In this document: positions 9,502 through 20,000 of the stretch, piece by piece
Numbering within the stretch: position 1 is the stretch's first letter
Layout of the letters: each line of letters starts with the position of its first letter
DNA from: Pseudoflavitalea rhizosphaerae
GTDB taxonomy: Bacteria; Bacteroidota; Bacteroidia; Chitinophagales; Chitinophagaceae
Reading direction: 5' to 3'
NCBI RefSeq assembly: GCF_003991355.1
Contig: NZ_RCSU01000010.1
Coordinates: 124,001-188,000 of the forward strand
DNA length: 64,000 bases
Translations under genes and position numbers: made by a program
Notes under the pieces: generated by a model
Databases searched by the model: none
What the model saw: only the letters and a program-made list of their open reading frames with translations
What the model was told of the DNA's origin: nothing

Positions 9502-11820
9502 TTATTTTCTTTTTCTTCGGATAATGATAACTGTTCCTATGATAGCCAGGATTGCAGGAATGATCCATGTATTGATAGTGATCAGCAGGTCCGCTGTTTC
9601 CGGAGTGATCAGGAACAGATTGTCCTTATATTGGGGCTTCGGCGCATAAACCGGGTATTCATTATTATCCAGCCAGCTGTAGATTGCCCTGCCGAAATAA
9701 TCACCTCCCAGGAATTTATTACTAATCAGATCTGCGTCACCAGACACGAAAATCCGTTGTTCCCTATTGTTGATCTTACGTGTAAGCTCAACCGATGTTT
9801 GGAATGCGCCGTTTTTGATATCCCCTTCAGCAGGTGTAAATACAGGGGGGACAGAATCCCTTACCAATACACCTTTTTTCAACCACACATCAGGCATGGC
9901 GATCGTAACCGGACTAACGGTGAAGACTGAACTATCCAGCGTGGTAATGGGAAGTACGGTCTCGGACCTGATGTAAAGGCTGTCGATTTTTTTACTTTTC
10001 AGTTTCAGCAACATGGCTTCTTCCGCCAGATCAGAAGCAGTATTGGTAAGAAATGGAATGATCATGTCCGGCGCATTGTGTTTGGATACCTGCACCATCA
10101 CTCCTTTTTCAAACTGAACACCCAATGGCTTCAATACAGGATTTACAATATCTTCTTTTCTCGGCTCGCCCAAAAGCATGAAGTTTCCACCCTTATCGAT
10201 GTATTCCTGTATTTTCCTTTTCACCGTTTCACTCAATTCAGTTTTGGGATCGGCCAGTACCAGCGCCGCGATATTCATCGAGTCATAAGGAATATCCTTG
10301 TTTTCCAGGTTGATGGTATCGATATCGATACCATTGTTGATCAGAGACACCCGCTGCAATTTCGCTGTTGTGCTCATGGAGTAGCCACGCTCGCCCAGTA
10401 TATTCGGGTCGCGCTCCAGGTTACCTGTAGTGAAAAGCATGGTAGGCATTTTAGGGAATTGCAGCCTCGCCAGGGCAGCTGCCACATGCTCTTCGCCGGG
10501 CCAGGGATAATCTACAAAGGTTCGCAGGAAAGTGGTCCTGCCCTTGTACTTCAGCTGCATCACCAGGCCATAGTCTTCATCTTCCAGATCCAGGATCTGC
10601 TTCATCTGGTCAGGAGTTTTGAATCGGTTCAGGTTCAGGTCCATCGATTTCGCCAGTTCCTTTGCTATTTCATGTATGTTCTTTCCTGGGAAAGCCCTGA
10701 ACAGGTAATGATCAGGTTTGGCGTCATAGTAATATTCATATTTGAATTCGATATCGGGCTTGAACCTTACATAATATTCCCATAACTCAGACAGGTAATT
10801 ATTCCTGTTCTCAGGCAAACCCAATGATCCATTTTTCCCCATCAGGTTTGTGTACAGGGTTACTTCCAGCGGCTCCTTGCCAAGCGCTTTCACAATCTTC
10901 TGCACTCTCGGATGGATGGTATTGGCCTGTGTAGCTGTTGTATCCCAGTAGCCGATCAATGCAGGACGTGAAGTAATATATCCCAAAAGAAGCACTACTA
11001 CAGTAATACCGGAGTACCTGGCAGCTTTCACATACCAGGGCTTCACTTCCCTCACAGATCTTAATTTCAGCAAAGTGAATGCAAGGAACATACAGATCAC
11101 AGCAAAAAAATAGAACAGGTCCTTGGTGGTAATCAGTCCATTCAACATTTTCTCTGCCCTTCCGGATATCGAGAGAAAATAAGTGAGGTCCCTTACAAAA
11201 TCATGTTTCTGCCATAACCCTCCGATACGGCTCAGCACCAGCACAACAACAAATGTTCCTATGGCGGATACGATCTGGTAATTGGTGAGGCTCGACATGA
11301 AAAGACCAATCGCTGCATACGCACACACCAGCAAATAGAACCCGATAGATGCCGCAATCAGCAAACCATAATCCACAGACTTGATATTGAAACCGGCAGA
11401 CACCATAAAGAAACCAATGATGGCAATCAGCACCAGGTTGAACACCATCATGGCCAGGTATTTTCCGAATACTATCTGTCTTGTTTTGATGGGAGATGAA
11501 TACAATAGTTTTATACTACCGCTATTCACTTCACGACTCAGCAGGCCCATCGTAAGCAGTGGAATGAATAAATAAAGATTGCTCATTGCATTCACGAACA
11601 TTCCGTCCGGATTCAGGAACATAGATTTGGTAAGGGAAAGATCGAATCCTTTGAATTTGGCAGTTTTCATACCCAGCTCCTGCATCCTCGCCCACGCATA
11701 TACGATCCTGTTATAAAAAAAGGCACATTGAACCATAAACACCACAGCAAGGAACCAGGCAACGGGAGAATAGACCAGGTTGCGCAGTTCTGCTCTTGAT
11801 ATCCGCAAAATTGTTTTCAT
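9502..11820 (-). CDS. ABC-2 permease fused to GldG-like domain (module A)
   Basis: A 772-residue inner-membrane protein. About residues 1-270 are a six-helix ABC-2 permease (GldF-like; first helix VAWFLAVVFMVQCAFFY). A long extracytoplasmic region follows (about 290-740) of the GldG/ABC-transporter auxiliary type, with a linker like that of GldG (GYITSRPALIGYWDTTATQ) and the segment LLGEPRKEDIVNP. The protein ends in one more helix and a basic tail (IIIRRKRK). In gliding flavobacteria GldF and GldG are separate proteins, but here they are one chain. It is 12 bp after the ATPase gene and 1 bp before the first MutS-like gene. The substrate is unknown. Confidence 0.8.
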   Translation of the reverse strand: MKTILRISRAELRNLVYSPVAWFLAVVFMVQCAFFYNRIVYAWARMQELGMKTAKFKGFDLSLTKSMFLNPDGMFVNAMSNLYLFIPLLTMGLLSREVNSGSIKLLYSSPIKTRQIVFGKYLAMMVFNLVLIAIIGFFMVSAGFNIKSVDYGLLIAASIGFYLLVCAYAAIGLFMSSLTNYQIVSAIGTFVVVLVLSRIGGLWQKHDFVRDLTYFLSISGRAEKMLNGLITTKDLFYFFAVICMFLAFTLLKLRSVREVKPWYVKAARYSGITVVVLLLGYITSRPALIGYWDTTATQANTIHPRVQKIVKALGKEPLEVTLYTNLMGKNGSLGLPENRNNYLSELWEYYVRFKPDIEFKYEYYYDAKPDHYLFRAFPGKNIHEIAKELAKSMDLNLNRFKTPDQMKQILDLEDEDYGLVMQLKYKGRTTFLRTFVDYPWPGEEHVAAALARLQFPKMPTMLFTTGNLERDPNILGERGYSMSTTAKLQRVSLINNGIDIDTINLENKDIPYDSMNIAALVLADPKTELSETVKRKIQEYIDKGGNFMLLGEPRKEDIVNPVLKPLGVQFEKGVMVQVSKHNAPDMIIPFLTNTASDLAEEAMLLKLKSKKIDSLYIRSETVLPITTLDSSVFTVSPVTIAMPDVWLKKGVLVRDSVPPVFTPAEGDIKNGAFQTSVELTRKINNREQRIFVSGDADLISNKFLGGDYFGRAIYSWLDNNEYPVYAPKPQYKDNLFLITPETADLLITINTWIIPAILAIIGTVIIIRRKRK

Positions 11821-11832
11821 GTCTGTCAGTAA

Positions 11833-12756
11833 TTATAAGGATTGAGTAGATAATTGTTTAAAGATGTCGTCCAGCAGGTTTTTGTCGAGGTTGGCTTCCC
11901 GCACTCTCCATCCGCTCTTCACGGCGGTTTCGATGATCCTTTCCGTTACATCCTGGTCGCCATCGAAATAAAGCCTTGCCTGCTTATCCGTCAGGTACTC
12001 AGCATTGGACACACCTTTGATGGAAAGGAGTTCAGCCAGCGGCGGCGGATTTTCCATTTTCAACAGCATAGTACCTGGCTGGATATAATTGTTGAATGCA
12101 TCCATCGTATCCGAAAACACGATCCTTCCGGCTTCTATCATGATCACTTCCCTGCAGAGCAGGTGTATTTCAGAAAGGATATGGGAAGACAGGAGTACAG
12201 TTCTTTCCTGCGCGATCTCACGGATAAGCTTACGCGCTTCAATGATCTGGTTGGGATCGAGGCCATTGGTAGGCTCGTCCATCACCACCAGCCTGGGCTT
12301 ATGAATGATCGCCTGTGCAATGCCTACGCGCTGTTTGTAACCACCGGAGAGATTACTGATCAGCCTGGAACTGAAATGGGCAATTCCTGTTTTCTCCATG
12401 GCCTCTTCTACTGCGCCTTTGATCTTGCTTTTCTCCATCAATCGAAGGCCGGCAGCATAAGTGAGATATTCATTCACAGTGAAATCACTGTGCAGTGGCG
12501 GGCTCTGTGGCAGGAATCCGATATTCATTTTCGCAGCTTCAGGCTCCTTTCTTGTATCTTTTCCATCGATATAAACCTTTCCTTCTGTTTGGTTCAACAC
12601 ACCACAAATGATATTCATGGTGGTAGACTTACCTGCACCATTCGATCCCAGCAGGCCAATGACGCCGGTTTGCGCTATTTCGAGATTGATATCCCGGACA
12701 GCCCAGGCTGCACTATACCGGTGAGAAAGATTTTCGATCTTTAAAATGCTACTCAT
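11833..12756 (-). CDS. GldA-like ABC transporter ATP-binding protein (module A)
   Basis: A 307-residue ATPase with Walker A GSNGAGKST (residues 37-45), signature LSGGYKQR (about 136-143), Walker B VVMDEP and the switch His in LLSSHILSE. It powers the fused permease encoded next. The start chosen is the ATG at 12756 (MSSILKIENLSHRY). The frame continues upstream only through repeat copy C and gives a non-family sequence. It heads the ABC-MutS cassette, 253 bp after the PKD-like lipoprotein gene. It is closely similar to the ATPase at 30131-31060. Confidence 0.88.
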   Translation of the reverse strand: MSSILKIENLSHRYSAAWAVRDINLEIAQTGVIGLLGSNGAGKSTTMNIICGVLNQTEGKVYIDGKDTRKEPEAAKMNIGFLPQSPPLHSDFTVNEYLTYAAGLRLMEKSKIKGAVEEAMEKTGIAHFSSRLISNLSGGYKQRVGIAQAIIHKPRLVVMDEPTNGLDPNQIIEARKLIREIAQERTVLLSSHILSEIHLLCREVIMIEAGRIVFSDTMDAFNNYIQPGTMLLKMENPPPLAELLSIKGVSNAEYLTDKQARLYFDGDQDVTERIIETAVKSGWRVREANLDKNLLDDIFKQLSTQSL

Positions 12757-12790
12757 ATGGGTTTCAGTATTAAAAAATGATTGAATTAAG

Positions 12791-12918
12791 CGGAGTGCTG
12801 CCAGTCGCTCGCGTCCCCGCGAGTGACTCATATGTGTTCGCCTCCGGCGAACACTGTGTCGCCGGAGGCGACGGAATAGAAGTCACTCGCGGGGACGCGA
12901 GCGACTGGCAGCACTCCG
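12791..12918. repeat. Multi-hairpin repeat, copy C (perfect 38-bp inverted arms)
   Basis: A 128-bp element. Its two 38-bp arms (12791-12828 and 12881-12918) are exact reverse complements. Each arm contains its own hairpin CTCGCG/CGCGAG with a 4-base loop. Between the arms are TGTTCGCC-TCC-GGCGAACA (12835-12853) and GTCGCC-GGA-GGCGAC (12858-12872). These two can also pair with each other over about 13 bp, so alternative folds are possible. Compared with copies A, D and E, the arm hairpin has C-G changed to G-C in all four strands, a compensatory change. Confidence 0.92.
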
Positions 12919-13009
12919 ACTATTTCGTTTTTCTATGGCAAACAGATCCCCGGAAGGCAGTTCTACCTCCACTGTCAATTGTTCTTTGTGCTCGGTGATA
13001 CTTGCCTGT
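12919..13009 (-). other. Short coding-like remnant between lipoprotein gene and repeat C
   Basis: On the minus strand one frame reads ASITEHKEQLTVEVELPS and then GDLFAIEKRN before running into the repeat. The composition resembles real protein, but there is no start codon and no match I recognise. It could be the tail of a gene mostly lost when the repeat arrived, or chance. Confidence 0.2.
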
Positions 13010-14554
13010 CTAATGGATAGGCACAAACGATGCGTCCACTATTTTGGGGAAGCCGCCTTCCTCCAATTCAAGCACGGGCGACTGATGTCCCAATGGGATC
13101 TGGTATAATTTGAATTTTCCACTATTATCGGGGTTGGTTGCATCATAGGTACATACCACCAGTCTTTTGAACAACTCATCATACACTTCAACACGTCCCG
13201 GCATTTTGCTGAATCCCTGGTTGTATTTTTCAAATTTCATCAGGCTGATGGATTCATTACCCATATCCAGCAGCATGAAGGTCTGGCCGATGGTGTAATC
13301 ATAAGCCATCACCTTGTTTCCTTTTACATAAATGATATATCCTGTGTTATGATCGATCTCGATGAACCTGGATGCAATGATATCCGCGGCATCGGAATAA
13401 GCGATCTCTTTCGTTTCTTTCACTATTCCATTAGTCAGAAATTGCAACATAAAACTCTGCTGTGTAACCGGATTATGCATCAAGGAAAGGATCAGGCTTT
13501 CTTCTCCCGGCTCACTCATTTTGTTCTGTATGGCATAGGGTTGAAATCCGTCCATTGCAAAAGGAGTTTGAAGCGTAAGATCATGTAACCCGTCATCAGG
13601 CACCCATCTGAATTTGTATTCATCCAGATCATACACCAGGCGACTATAATCAAAAGGCCCGCGACCTGGTCCTACATAAGTATGCACCTTAGACACATGG
13701 AAGGGCTGACCATTCAATACATTCAATTGTTGGGTCATCATGAGGCCCATATATTTCAGATAGAACAAGCTTGAAAAAAACAGGTCATCGCCTTTGTTGG
13801 CCGCAAAACTTGTATAGCCGGTCTTTTCGAGTTTTACAGGGTTAGCCGGACTGGGTTGAAAAGTATTGGTAAGGAAATTGGAAATATTCTGGTCCACCAC
13901 AAAGTCCATGCTCTGCAAAACTTTGATCTCCTGGTCTGTAGTGATGCCCACCCATTGCAGTACGCTCAGGCCGAAAAAGATATCACTGCCTATAGCGTTG
14001 ATGCAGACAGGCTTTCCGCTGAGCGAAATATTCTTTCCCAGTTCTGTTGCCAGGTCCACGAATTTCTTGTAGCCCAGGGTTGTATAGGTGAGCATGCCGA
14101 GTTGTGCAGCACCAGCTTTCTCCCCCAGTATCATCCATCCTTCCCGGGTTGGTGTAGTGATGGAAACCGAGCTGGTTACCATTTCCATTATTCCTGTTTT
14201 CTTTTCTTTCACTGTCAGTAAAACAGAATTCAGAACAGCGGGCAATCCGTCAAAATCACTGGGTATCAGATATGGCTTATAACTAAGCGTGTCTCCGTTG
14301 GAAAGGCTTGTCCAGGTAAAGGAATAGGCCGCAGTATCAAATTGCGCAGATGATTGTCCTGGTATTTTGATCCTAGCCTTGATAGAGTCTGCGCCTTCCA
14401 GGCCCCTGATCAGCGTCAGTTCTTCTTTGGGTAGCTCAACAGTAAAATGCTCCGGTAGTTTTTTATTGTTGTTCACCAGATCTTTCTTGCAGCCACTGAT
14501 CAGAACAGCTGCAAAGCAGAGCAGCAGGTTTGTATAAAAGAACAATGATCTCAT
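13010..14554 (-). CDS. PKD-like family surface lipoprotein
   Basis: A 514-residue lipoprotein with signal LLCFAAVLISGC (lipobox Cys at about residue 22). The N-terminal ~140 residues are beta-rich and PKD-like (YSFTWTSLSNGD). The rest looks like a repeated beta-structure. In Bacteroidota this family follows SusC, SusD and a DUF4843 lipoprotein, as it does here. It would sit on the outer leaflet of the outer membrane as part of the SusCD surface complex. It is the fourth gene of module A, 37 bp after the DUF4843 gene. The ligand is unknown. Confidence 0.7.
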   Translation of the reverse strand: MRSLFFYTNLLLCFAAVLISGCKKDLVNNNKKLPEHFTVELPKEELTLIRGLEGADSIKARIKIPGQSSAQFDTAAYSFTWTSLSNGDTLSYKPYLIPSDFDGLPAVLNSVLLTVKEKKTGIMEMVTSSVSITTPTREGWMILGEKAGAAQLGMLTYTTLGYKKFVDLATELGKNISLSGKPVCINAIGSDIFFGLSVLQWVGITTDQEIKVLQSMDFVVDQNISNFLTNTFQPSPANPVKLEKTGYTSFAANKGDDLFFSSLFYLKYMGLMMTQQLNVLNGQPFHVSKVHTYVGPGRGPFDYSRLVYDLDEYKFRWVPDDGLHDLTLQTPFAMDGFQPYAIQNKMSEPGEESLILSLMHNPVTQQSFMLQFLTNGIVKETKEIAYSDAADIIASRFIEIDHNTGYIIYVKGNKVMAYDYTIGQTFMLLDMGNESISLMKFEKYNQGFSKMPGRVEVYDELFKRLVVCTYDATNPDNSGKFKLYQIPLGHQSPVLELEEGGFPKIVDASFVPIH

Positions 14555-14591
14555 TATGCTGATATTTTTGAATTATAGTGGGAGGGGTTCA

Positions 14592-15503
14592 TCAGGGAAA
14601 TAAAATTTCTTTTCCTGACGCATCCAGTATTGGGTTGTTGGCAGCTCTTCTTTCATCGATAAGCTCTTCTGTGAGCGAGATCATTTTTTGCGTCAGCCTC
14701 CAGTAGGCATCCTGCACCGGCCCCTGCTGCTCAGGGATCTGCAGGTAGGATGTTACGTCCATGACGTTGTACAGTTGATCCAGCGTAAACGGATCGAAAC
14801 GAAACTTCTTTGCACCTAAATTCTGCAGGCTGGTATTCAGTAGTATCACATCAGGATCTGTTTCCCAGAATGATTTGTCCTTTCCTGCAACTGCCTCTCT
14901 CATAGCATACATCTTTGCTGGTGAAAATTCTCCGTATTTATCGATAATGGAACTATAGAACCTGGGGGGCTTTACCATATTCCCGAATACATAGGTCACT
15001 TTATTCCAGGCATGTTCTTCGGGTTTAAAATCTTCGTTGTTCTTCAGCGTTATGGTCAGGGTTTTAACGCCGGTATCGGAAATTGGTGGTCTGGCCAGTT
15101 TTATGTCCAGTTTATATCCGATTGCATTCGCTGGGATATAGATGGAATCCAGATCAGGAAAAACTGCGAACTCCTTTCCATTTCCTTCTATCTCCAGTGA
15201 AACAGGACGCTTTCTGCTGGCCAGTCTTCCATCCGCCTGGATATAAAGCTGAAGTGTTGGATCGATATTGGTACGAAATGTATCCGTCTGGTTCCAGGTG
15301 ATCAGGAAATTATATTCCTGTTGCTTTGCATAGATCGCACTCATGTTAACAGTAAGTATTGCCTCACTGTAATTCTTATTGATAAAATAGAGAAAGTTGT
15401 TAGCGGAAAATTTTTCAGGTTCCACTTTTTTACATGCAGCAAGCGAAAGAACAGCTGTAATGCAGACGGCTATCTGTAAACAAAATCTTTTTTTCCCGGG
15501 CAT
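14592..15503 (-). CDS. DUF4843-type lipoprotein
   Basis: A 303-residue lipoprotein (signal ending AVLSLAACKK). The arrangement matches DUF4843 accessory lipoproteins: two beta-sandwich-like parts, with the segment LDIKLARPPISDTGVKTLTI followed by a C-terminal helical part. These lie between SusD and a PKD-like lipoprotein in many Bacteroidota operons. It is probably a surface-exposed subunit of the SusCD complex. It begins 47 bp after the SusD gene. No catalytic motif is visible. Confidence 0.65.
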   Translation of the reverse strand: MPGKKRFCLQIAVCITAVLSLAACKKVEPEKFSANNFLYFINKNYSEAILTVNMSAIYAKQQEYNFLITWNQTDTFRTNIDPTLQLYIQADGRLASRKRPVSLEIEGNGKEFAVFPDLDSIYIPANAIGYKLDIKLARPPISDTGVKTLTITLKNNEDFKPEEHAWNKVTYVFGNMVKPPRFYSSIIDKYGEFSPAKMYAMREAVAGKDKSFWETDPDVILLNTSLQNLGAKKFRFDPFTLDQLYNVMDVTSYLQIPEQQGPVQDAYWRLTQKMISLTEELIDERRAANNPILDASGKEILFP

Positions 15504-15550
15504 ATATAATTATTTAAGCGTATAGTCTTGTGTGATGGTTTTGCATAGGA

Positions 15551-17002
15551 TCAACGATACCAGGATTCATCATCCGGCACAGGAGGAACATATTTATAGT
15601 CATCCATAGCAATAGTGCTTTCTCCTGTATAGGAAGGGATTTCTCCCAGATTCAGTCTTTTGAACATAAAGAACAACTGTCCCTCTCCTATGAACTCACG
15701 CTGGTATTCATTCCTGATATTGGTCATCAGTTCCACTGAAGTACTTCCGGAATGGTATTCTACAGGTGGCAATCCCTTGTTTACTCTTAATGTATTCAGG
15801 TAAAAATAGCCCTGTTCCAGTGTGGGGGCAGTTTCCGCAGCAATGAGATAGAGCTCGGATTTCCTGATCAGTGGCTGGAAATACCTGAGCCAGGAATTGG
15901 TAACAGTAGTATTGCTGAACTTTACCATCACCTTGTAGGTCTTATTTCCTTCAAGACCAACCTTGAACCAGTATTTCAGGCGAAGATCTTTTGAAGCAGT
16001 ATTGTAAATCTCTGCCAGGCGGGCAGGAGCCGGGGTTGCAATCACCTCATCATTCAATAAGGCACTGAACATCCGGCGGTCATACTCGTACATTTTCCTG
16101 TTCTCGATACCGAAAAAAGTTTCTTTACTAAGTAAAGGATCCTTGCTATAATCAGGTTCTGCCGGCCAGGGGAAGAAAGTTTCCTGTGCAGTGAGGATCG
16201 ACTGTACAGTGTTCCATGATTCCGTTTTTTTACCGGCGTACAGCAATACCCTTGCAGTATAGGCTTTCACGGCAAAGTAGTTCATCCTTCTCTGGCGATT
16301 GGAGAAATAATCAACGGCCTGCCCTTCTCCTGAAACTGTTGACCAATCAGGTCCTTTCGTGCGTACAGGATCATTTTCGAGCAATGCCAGTGATGCTTCC
16401 AGGTCTTTTATGATGGCGGAGATCACTTCGCTCGCAGGCAGCACCGGTTGCGCTTCCCTGGCAACGATCTTCACGTAGGGAATGGCGGGGCTGGCTGCAT
16501 TCTTCACATAAACGGGACCGAACATACGAAGAAGGTCAAAATGCAGGCAGGCCCTGATAGCATAGGCTTCCCCGAGCATGATATTCTTTTGCGCAGCAGG
16601 CAGTACATTGAAGGAAGGCGCTTCCAGCCTCTCACAAAAATTATTGATGCCGAGGATGGTCCGGTAAGACTGGCTCCAGATATTGTTCAGTGCCGTTCTG
16701 GCTTCAGGCACTACATAAATGAAGTCCCTGAATACATTGCTGTATGGCCCGCGGAATGAATAATAGTATTGCGCCATATTCTCCGTTGCATTCATGGAAA
16801 GGGCATTGCCATAGGAAAGGGAATCGGCCAGGGACTGGTATATTCCATTCAGCACCGATTCCACACCTTTGGGAGTAGAAAAGGCTTCTTCTTCAAACAT
16901 ATAATCCCTTGGTTGCACCTGCAGGAATTTCTTACAGGAAGGGGCGTGCAGTAACAACAGTCCCAGCACCAGATATATAAAAACGGTTGGTTTGATTTTC
17001 AT
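15551..17002 (-). CDS. SusD/RagB-family outer-membrane lipoprotein (module A)
   Basis: A 483-residue SusD-like lipoprotein with signal YLVLGLLLLHAPSC. Family features are the start of the mature protein (KKFLQVQPRDYMFEEEAFST), the TPR-like helices (GEAYAIRACLHFDLLRMFG), and the C-terminal NEYQREFIGEGQLFFMFKRL. SusD proteins cap the SusC pore and bind the ligand. It lies 9 bp after the SusC gene in the same operon. Confidence 0.9.
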   Translation of the reverse strand: MKIKPTVFIYLVLGLLLLHAPSCKKFLQVQPRDYMFEEEAFSTPKGVESVLNGIYQSLADSLSYGNALSMNATENMAQYYYSFRGPYSNVFRDFIYVVPEARTALNNIWSQSYRTILGINNFCERLEAPSFNVLPAAQKNIMLGEAYAIRACLHFDLLRMFGPVYVKNAASPAIPYVKIVAREAQPVLPASEVISAIIKDLEASLALLENDPVRTKGPDWSTVSGEGQAVDYFSNRQRRMNYFAVKAYTARVLLYAGKKTESWNTVQSILTAQETFFPWPAEPDYSKDPLLSKETFFGIENRKMYEYDRRMFSALLNDEVIATPAPARLAEIYNTASKDLRLKYWFKVGLEGNKTYKVMVKFSNTTVTNSWLRYFQPLIRKSELYLIAAETAPTLEQGYFYLNTLRVNKGLPPVEYHSGSTSVELMTNIRNEYQREFIGEGQLFFMFKRLNLGEIPSYTGESTIAMDDYKYVPPVPDDESWYR

Positions 17003-17011
17003 AACGCAGTT

Positions 17012-20000
17012 TTAGAAGGTCATGTTTACATTCAGGGTAACGCTACGCTGGAAAGGATAATCAAGTCCTCTTTCCCTTTGTATGTTGGATAATTTGAACT
17101 GGAAAATATTGGTGGTGGTTACAGAGAAACCAAAGGTTTGCAGACCAAGTTTTTTCCTGATATACGCTTTCAGCCCCTGTGAATACTGGTCCAGGAGATC
17201 GTAATTGAAAGTGATATTATTGACTGTAAAAGAATTTTCCTTTTGCAGAAAGCGAGACGACATACCCAGTGTAGTATTGGTAATTCCGAGAAAGCTGGCA
17301 TCGTCTCCCGCCTGCTTCCAGCGGACGTACAGCGCACGTTTGTCCTGGTTATACTCCATTTGCGGCTTGCTGATATTTTCCACTTTATTGTAAAGCGCAT
17401 CATTGAATTTCATTTCCTGAACAATGTAGCGGCAGAATACAGCCAGTGTAAACCTTTTATACCGCGCTCTCACGGCAATATCGCCCTGAGTAACCGGGCG
17501 GCTGCTGCCGATCACCACCTCATTGTTCTTATCGAATAGAAAAGTGTACAACCCATTTTTGTCAAGGAATACTTCCATGCCTCTTGCCTGTCCGATACCA
17601 ACGGAGCGAACGGCCCAGACATCATCAGGACTTGCTCCGTCATAGTAGCGTTGTGCGTATCCTCCGCTTCGTGCAGAATCATTGAATTTTTCCAGGGAAT
17701 TTCCGAGACCGCTGTATTCGCGCTTATACAACACCGGGGATTTAAGACTGAGGTTCAGGGTCCAGTCACGCGTATTCACCAGTCTTGCATCCAGGTCCAG
17801 TTCCAGACCGGTTTCCGTCATCCTTCCGATATTCCGCGGAATGCCGTCAGGAATACCTACAGACGGAGGTAAAGGCATAACGATGATCAGCGGATTGGTA
17901 ATATTCCTGAAACCAGAAGCTGTCAAAGACAGCTTATTGAAGAACCTACCGATCAGGTTATAGCTGAGATTGTATGTTTTTGTCCAGTCGAGATCCGGAT
18001 TACCCACGCTCATCAGCTTAACTGATTCCCCAAAGAATGTTGGTGTATTATTCAACAGGTAGGTAGCTCTCGATCCAAAATTTCCTGCGTTCTGATTTCC
18101 CGTAACACCAAAATTGGTAGCCAGGGCCAGCTCATTCACCCATTTGATATGCTGCATGAAATTCTCGCGGTGAAGATTCCATTTCAAACCCATTGCATAA
18201 AAAGGTTTGTAAGGGTTATCAAGTCCAAAAATACTGGTGCCTGAAAGTGTGTAAGAAAGGTCCATGCTATATTTCAGATCATAGGAGTAGTTCAAACTGG
18301 CAATGAAATTCATCGCAGTCTGTTTGGTGGTTGTGCCTCCGGGCCTGCTGTCAGGCGTATATGAATTGGCGAGATAGATCAGCGGTTCGGCCGTGGTGGC
18401 AAAACCCACTGCTGAAATATTGCTGGTTTCTGTAGTGACCTGCTGAAATTCGCTTCGCAGGTTGCTATTGAAAATATGTTTGCCTGCCACTACTTTATTG
18501 AAGGTGACGGTGAAATTGCCCGAATATGATTCAGAATGAAGATTGCTGTAATCATAAGATCCTTTCAGGCTCGATTCCACTTCATCGAATTTTGTATTGA
18601 GTGGAGACACAAAAAAATCAGACTGGCTTTCTGATTTGAGGTATTGAAAACTTCCCGATAATCTCAGGAACGGGAATACGTCCCAGTTGGCCATTACATT
18701 ATTGGTGATCGTATTTCCCTTCACTGTATTCCTGAACGGGAGACCTGCATTGTAAAGCGGGTTTGAGAATCGGAAACTGGCAGCAAAAGGGAATCCACCG
18801 GAAGTATAATATTCAGTATTATGTTGCTCCAGGTAACGGTCTGAGTTATTGATCATGTAATAGGGCGGGATCTTTACATATTCCGTAAATGAACCGTAGG
18901 GACTTCCATACTGTTTTTGTCCGTTGATGTTTAGATTATTAGAAACATTGATATTGCCTTTCCTGTAAGCGAGGTTGAAATAACCATTGGTATTGGAATT
19001 CTCTGATCCTTTCATTACTCCGATATTGGAGTTCCTGCTTAGACCTCCCACATAAGTGAAATAAGAGTCGCCACCACTGACGGAGAGATTATGGTTCACT
19101 GAGCCTGCGTTCTGCAGCGGCACTTTCAACCAGTTCTCATCCACTCCCTGGAGGATGGCATTTTCCCTGAATGAATGTTTTACTTTAGGCAGTACCACGT
19201 TATATCCATCCTGATTAAAAGGACCCGGCGCCCCGGTGCCAACGGATGCGAGTTCCTGGAATTTCAGCAACTCACGTGCATTCATCATATTATAGCCTGA
19301 AAGGTCCGGCATCACTACAGTGCCGGTTGCTGAATACGTGATTCGCAGATCACCGGGAGCAGGTCTGATGGTTTGGATCACTACTACACCATTGGCAGAC
19401 CTGGAACCGTATAATGCAGTTGAAGCAGCATCTTTCAGCAATGTGATACTGGCGATCCTGTTCACATCCAGGTTCATCACAGTGAGGAGGTCCGTTTCAA
19501 AACCATCCAGTACAAACAAGGGTTGGTTGGGATCTTTCTCATACTGCAGTTTCAGTTGCTGGCTATATTTCTGTGGTGTAGGGGGCGGCATGCTCCTGCT
19601 GCCCCTCATTTCTATTTTTGCAAGCTGGTTGGGATCTGAACCCAGGTTATTATCCCGGATGATCCTGAATGAAGGGTCCAGCAGGTTGAGCGCTTCCAGC
19701 ACATTCTGCCTGCTGGCCAGTCGAACTTCCTTGCCTGTGTAAGTGCGTGTAACGCCGGTAAAGGTTTCCTTCTTTCTATCGAACATACCTGTACTTACCA
19801 CCACTTCTTCCATTTCCTTTTCCTGGAGCGATAAAATAAAAGTGAATTCTGTACCTGCTCCTCTTTTCACTTTTCCATTTTTTAGTGAAAGTGGAGTTCC
19901 GGGCGGCATGCTCAACATGTCTGAAACGGGAACAGACAGTTGAACATAGCCTACTGCGGAAAGGATAAGGACGTCTGTAAGTTTTATATCAGGTAATACG

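Noticed and set aside
12757-12831. Upstream start for the module A ABC ATPase
   Set aside because: The extension is read through repeat copy C, and the family start MSSILKIENLSHRY fits the paralogue.
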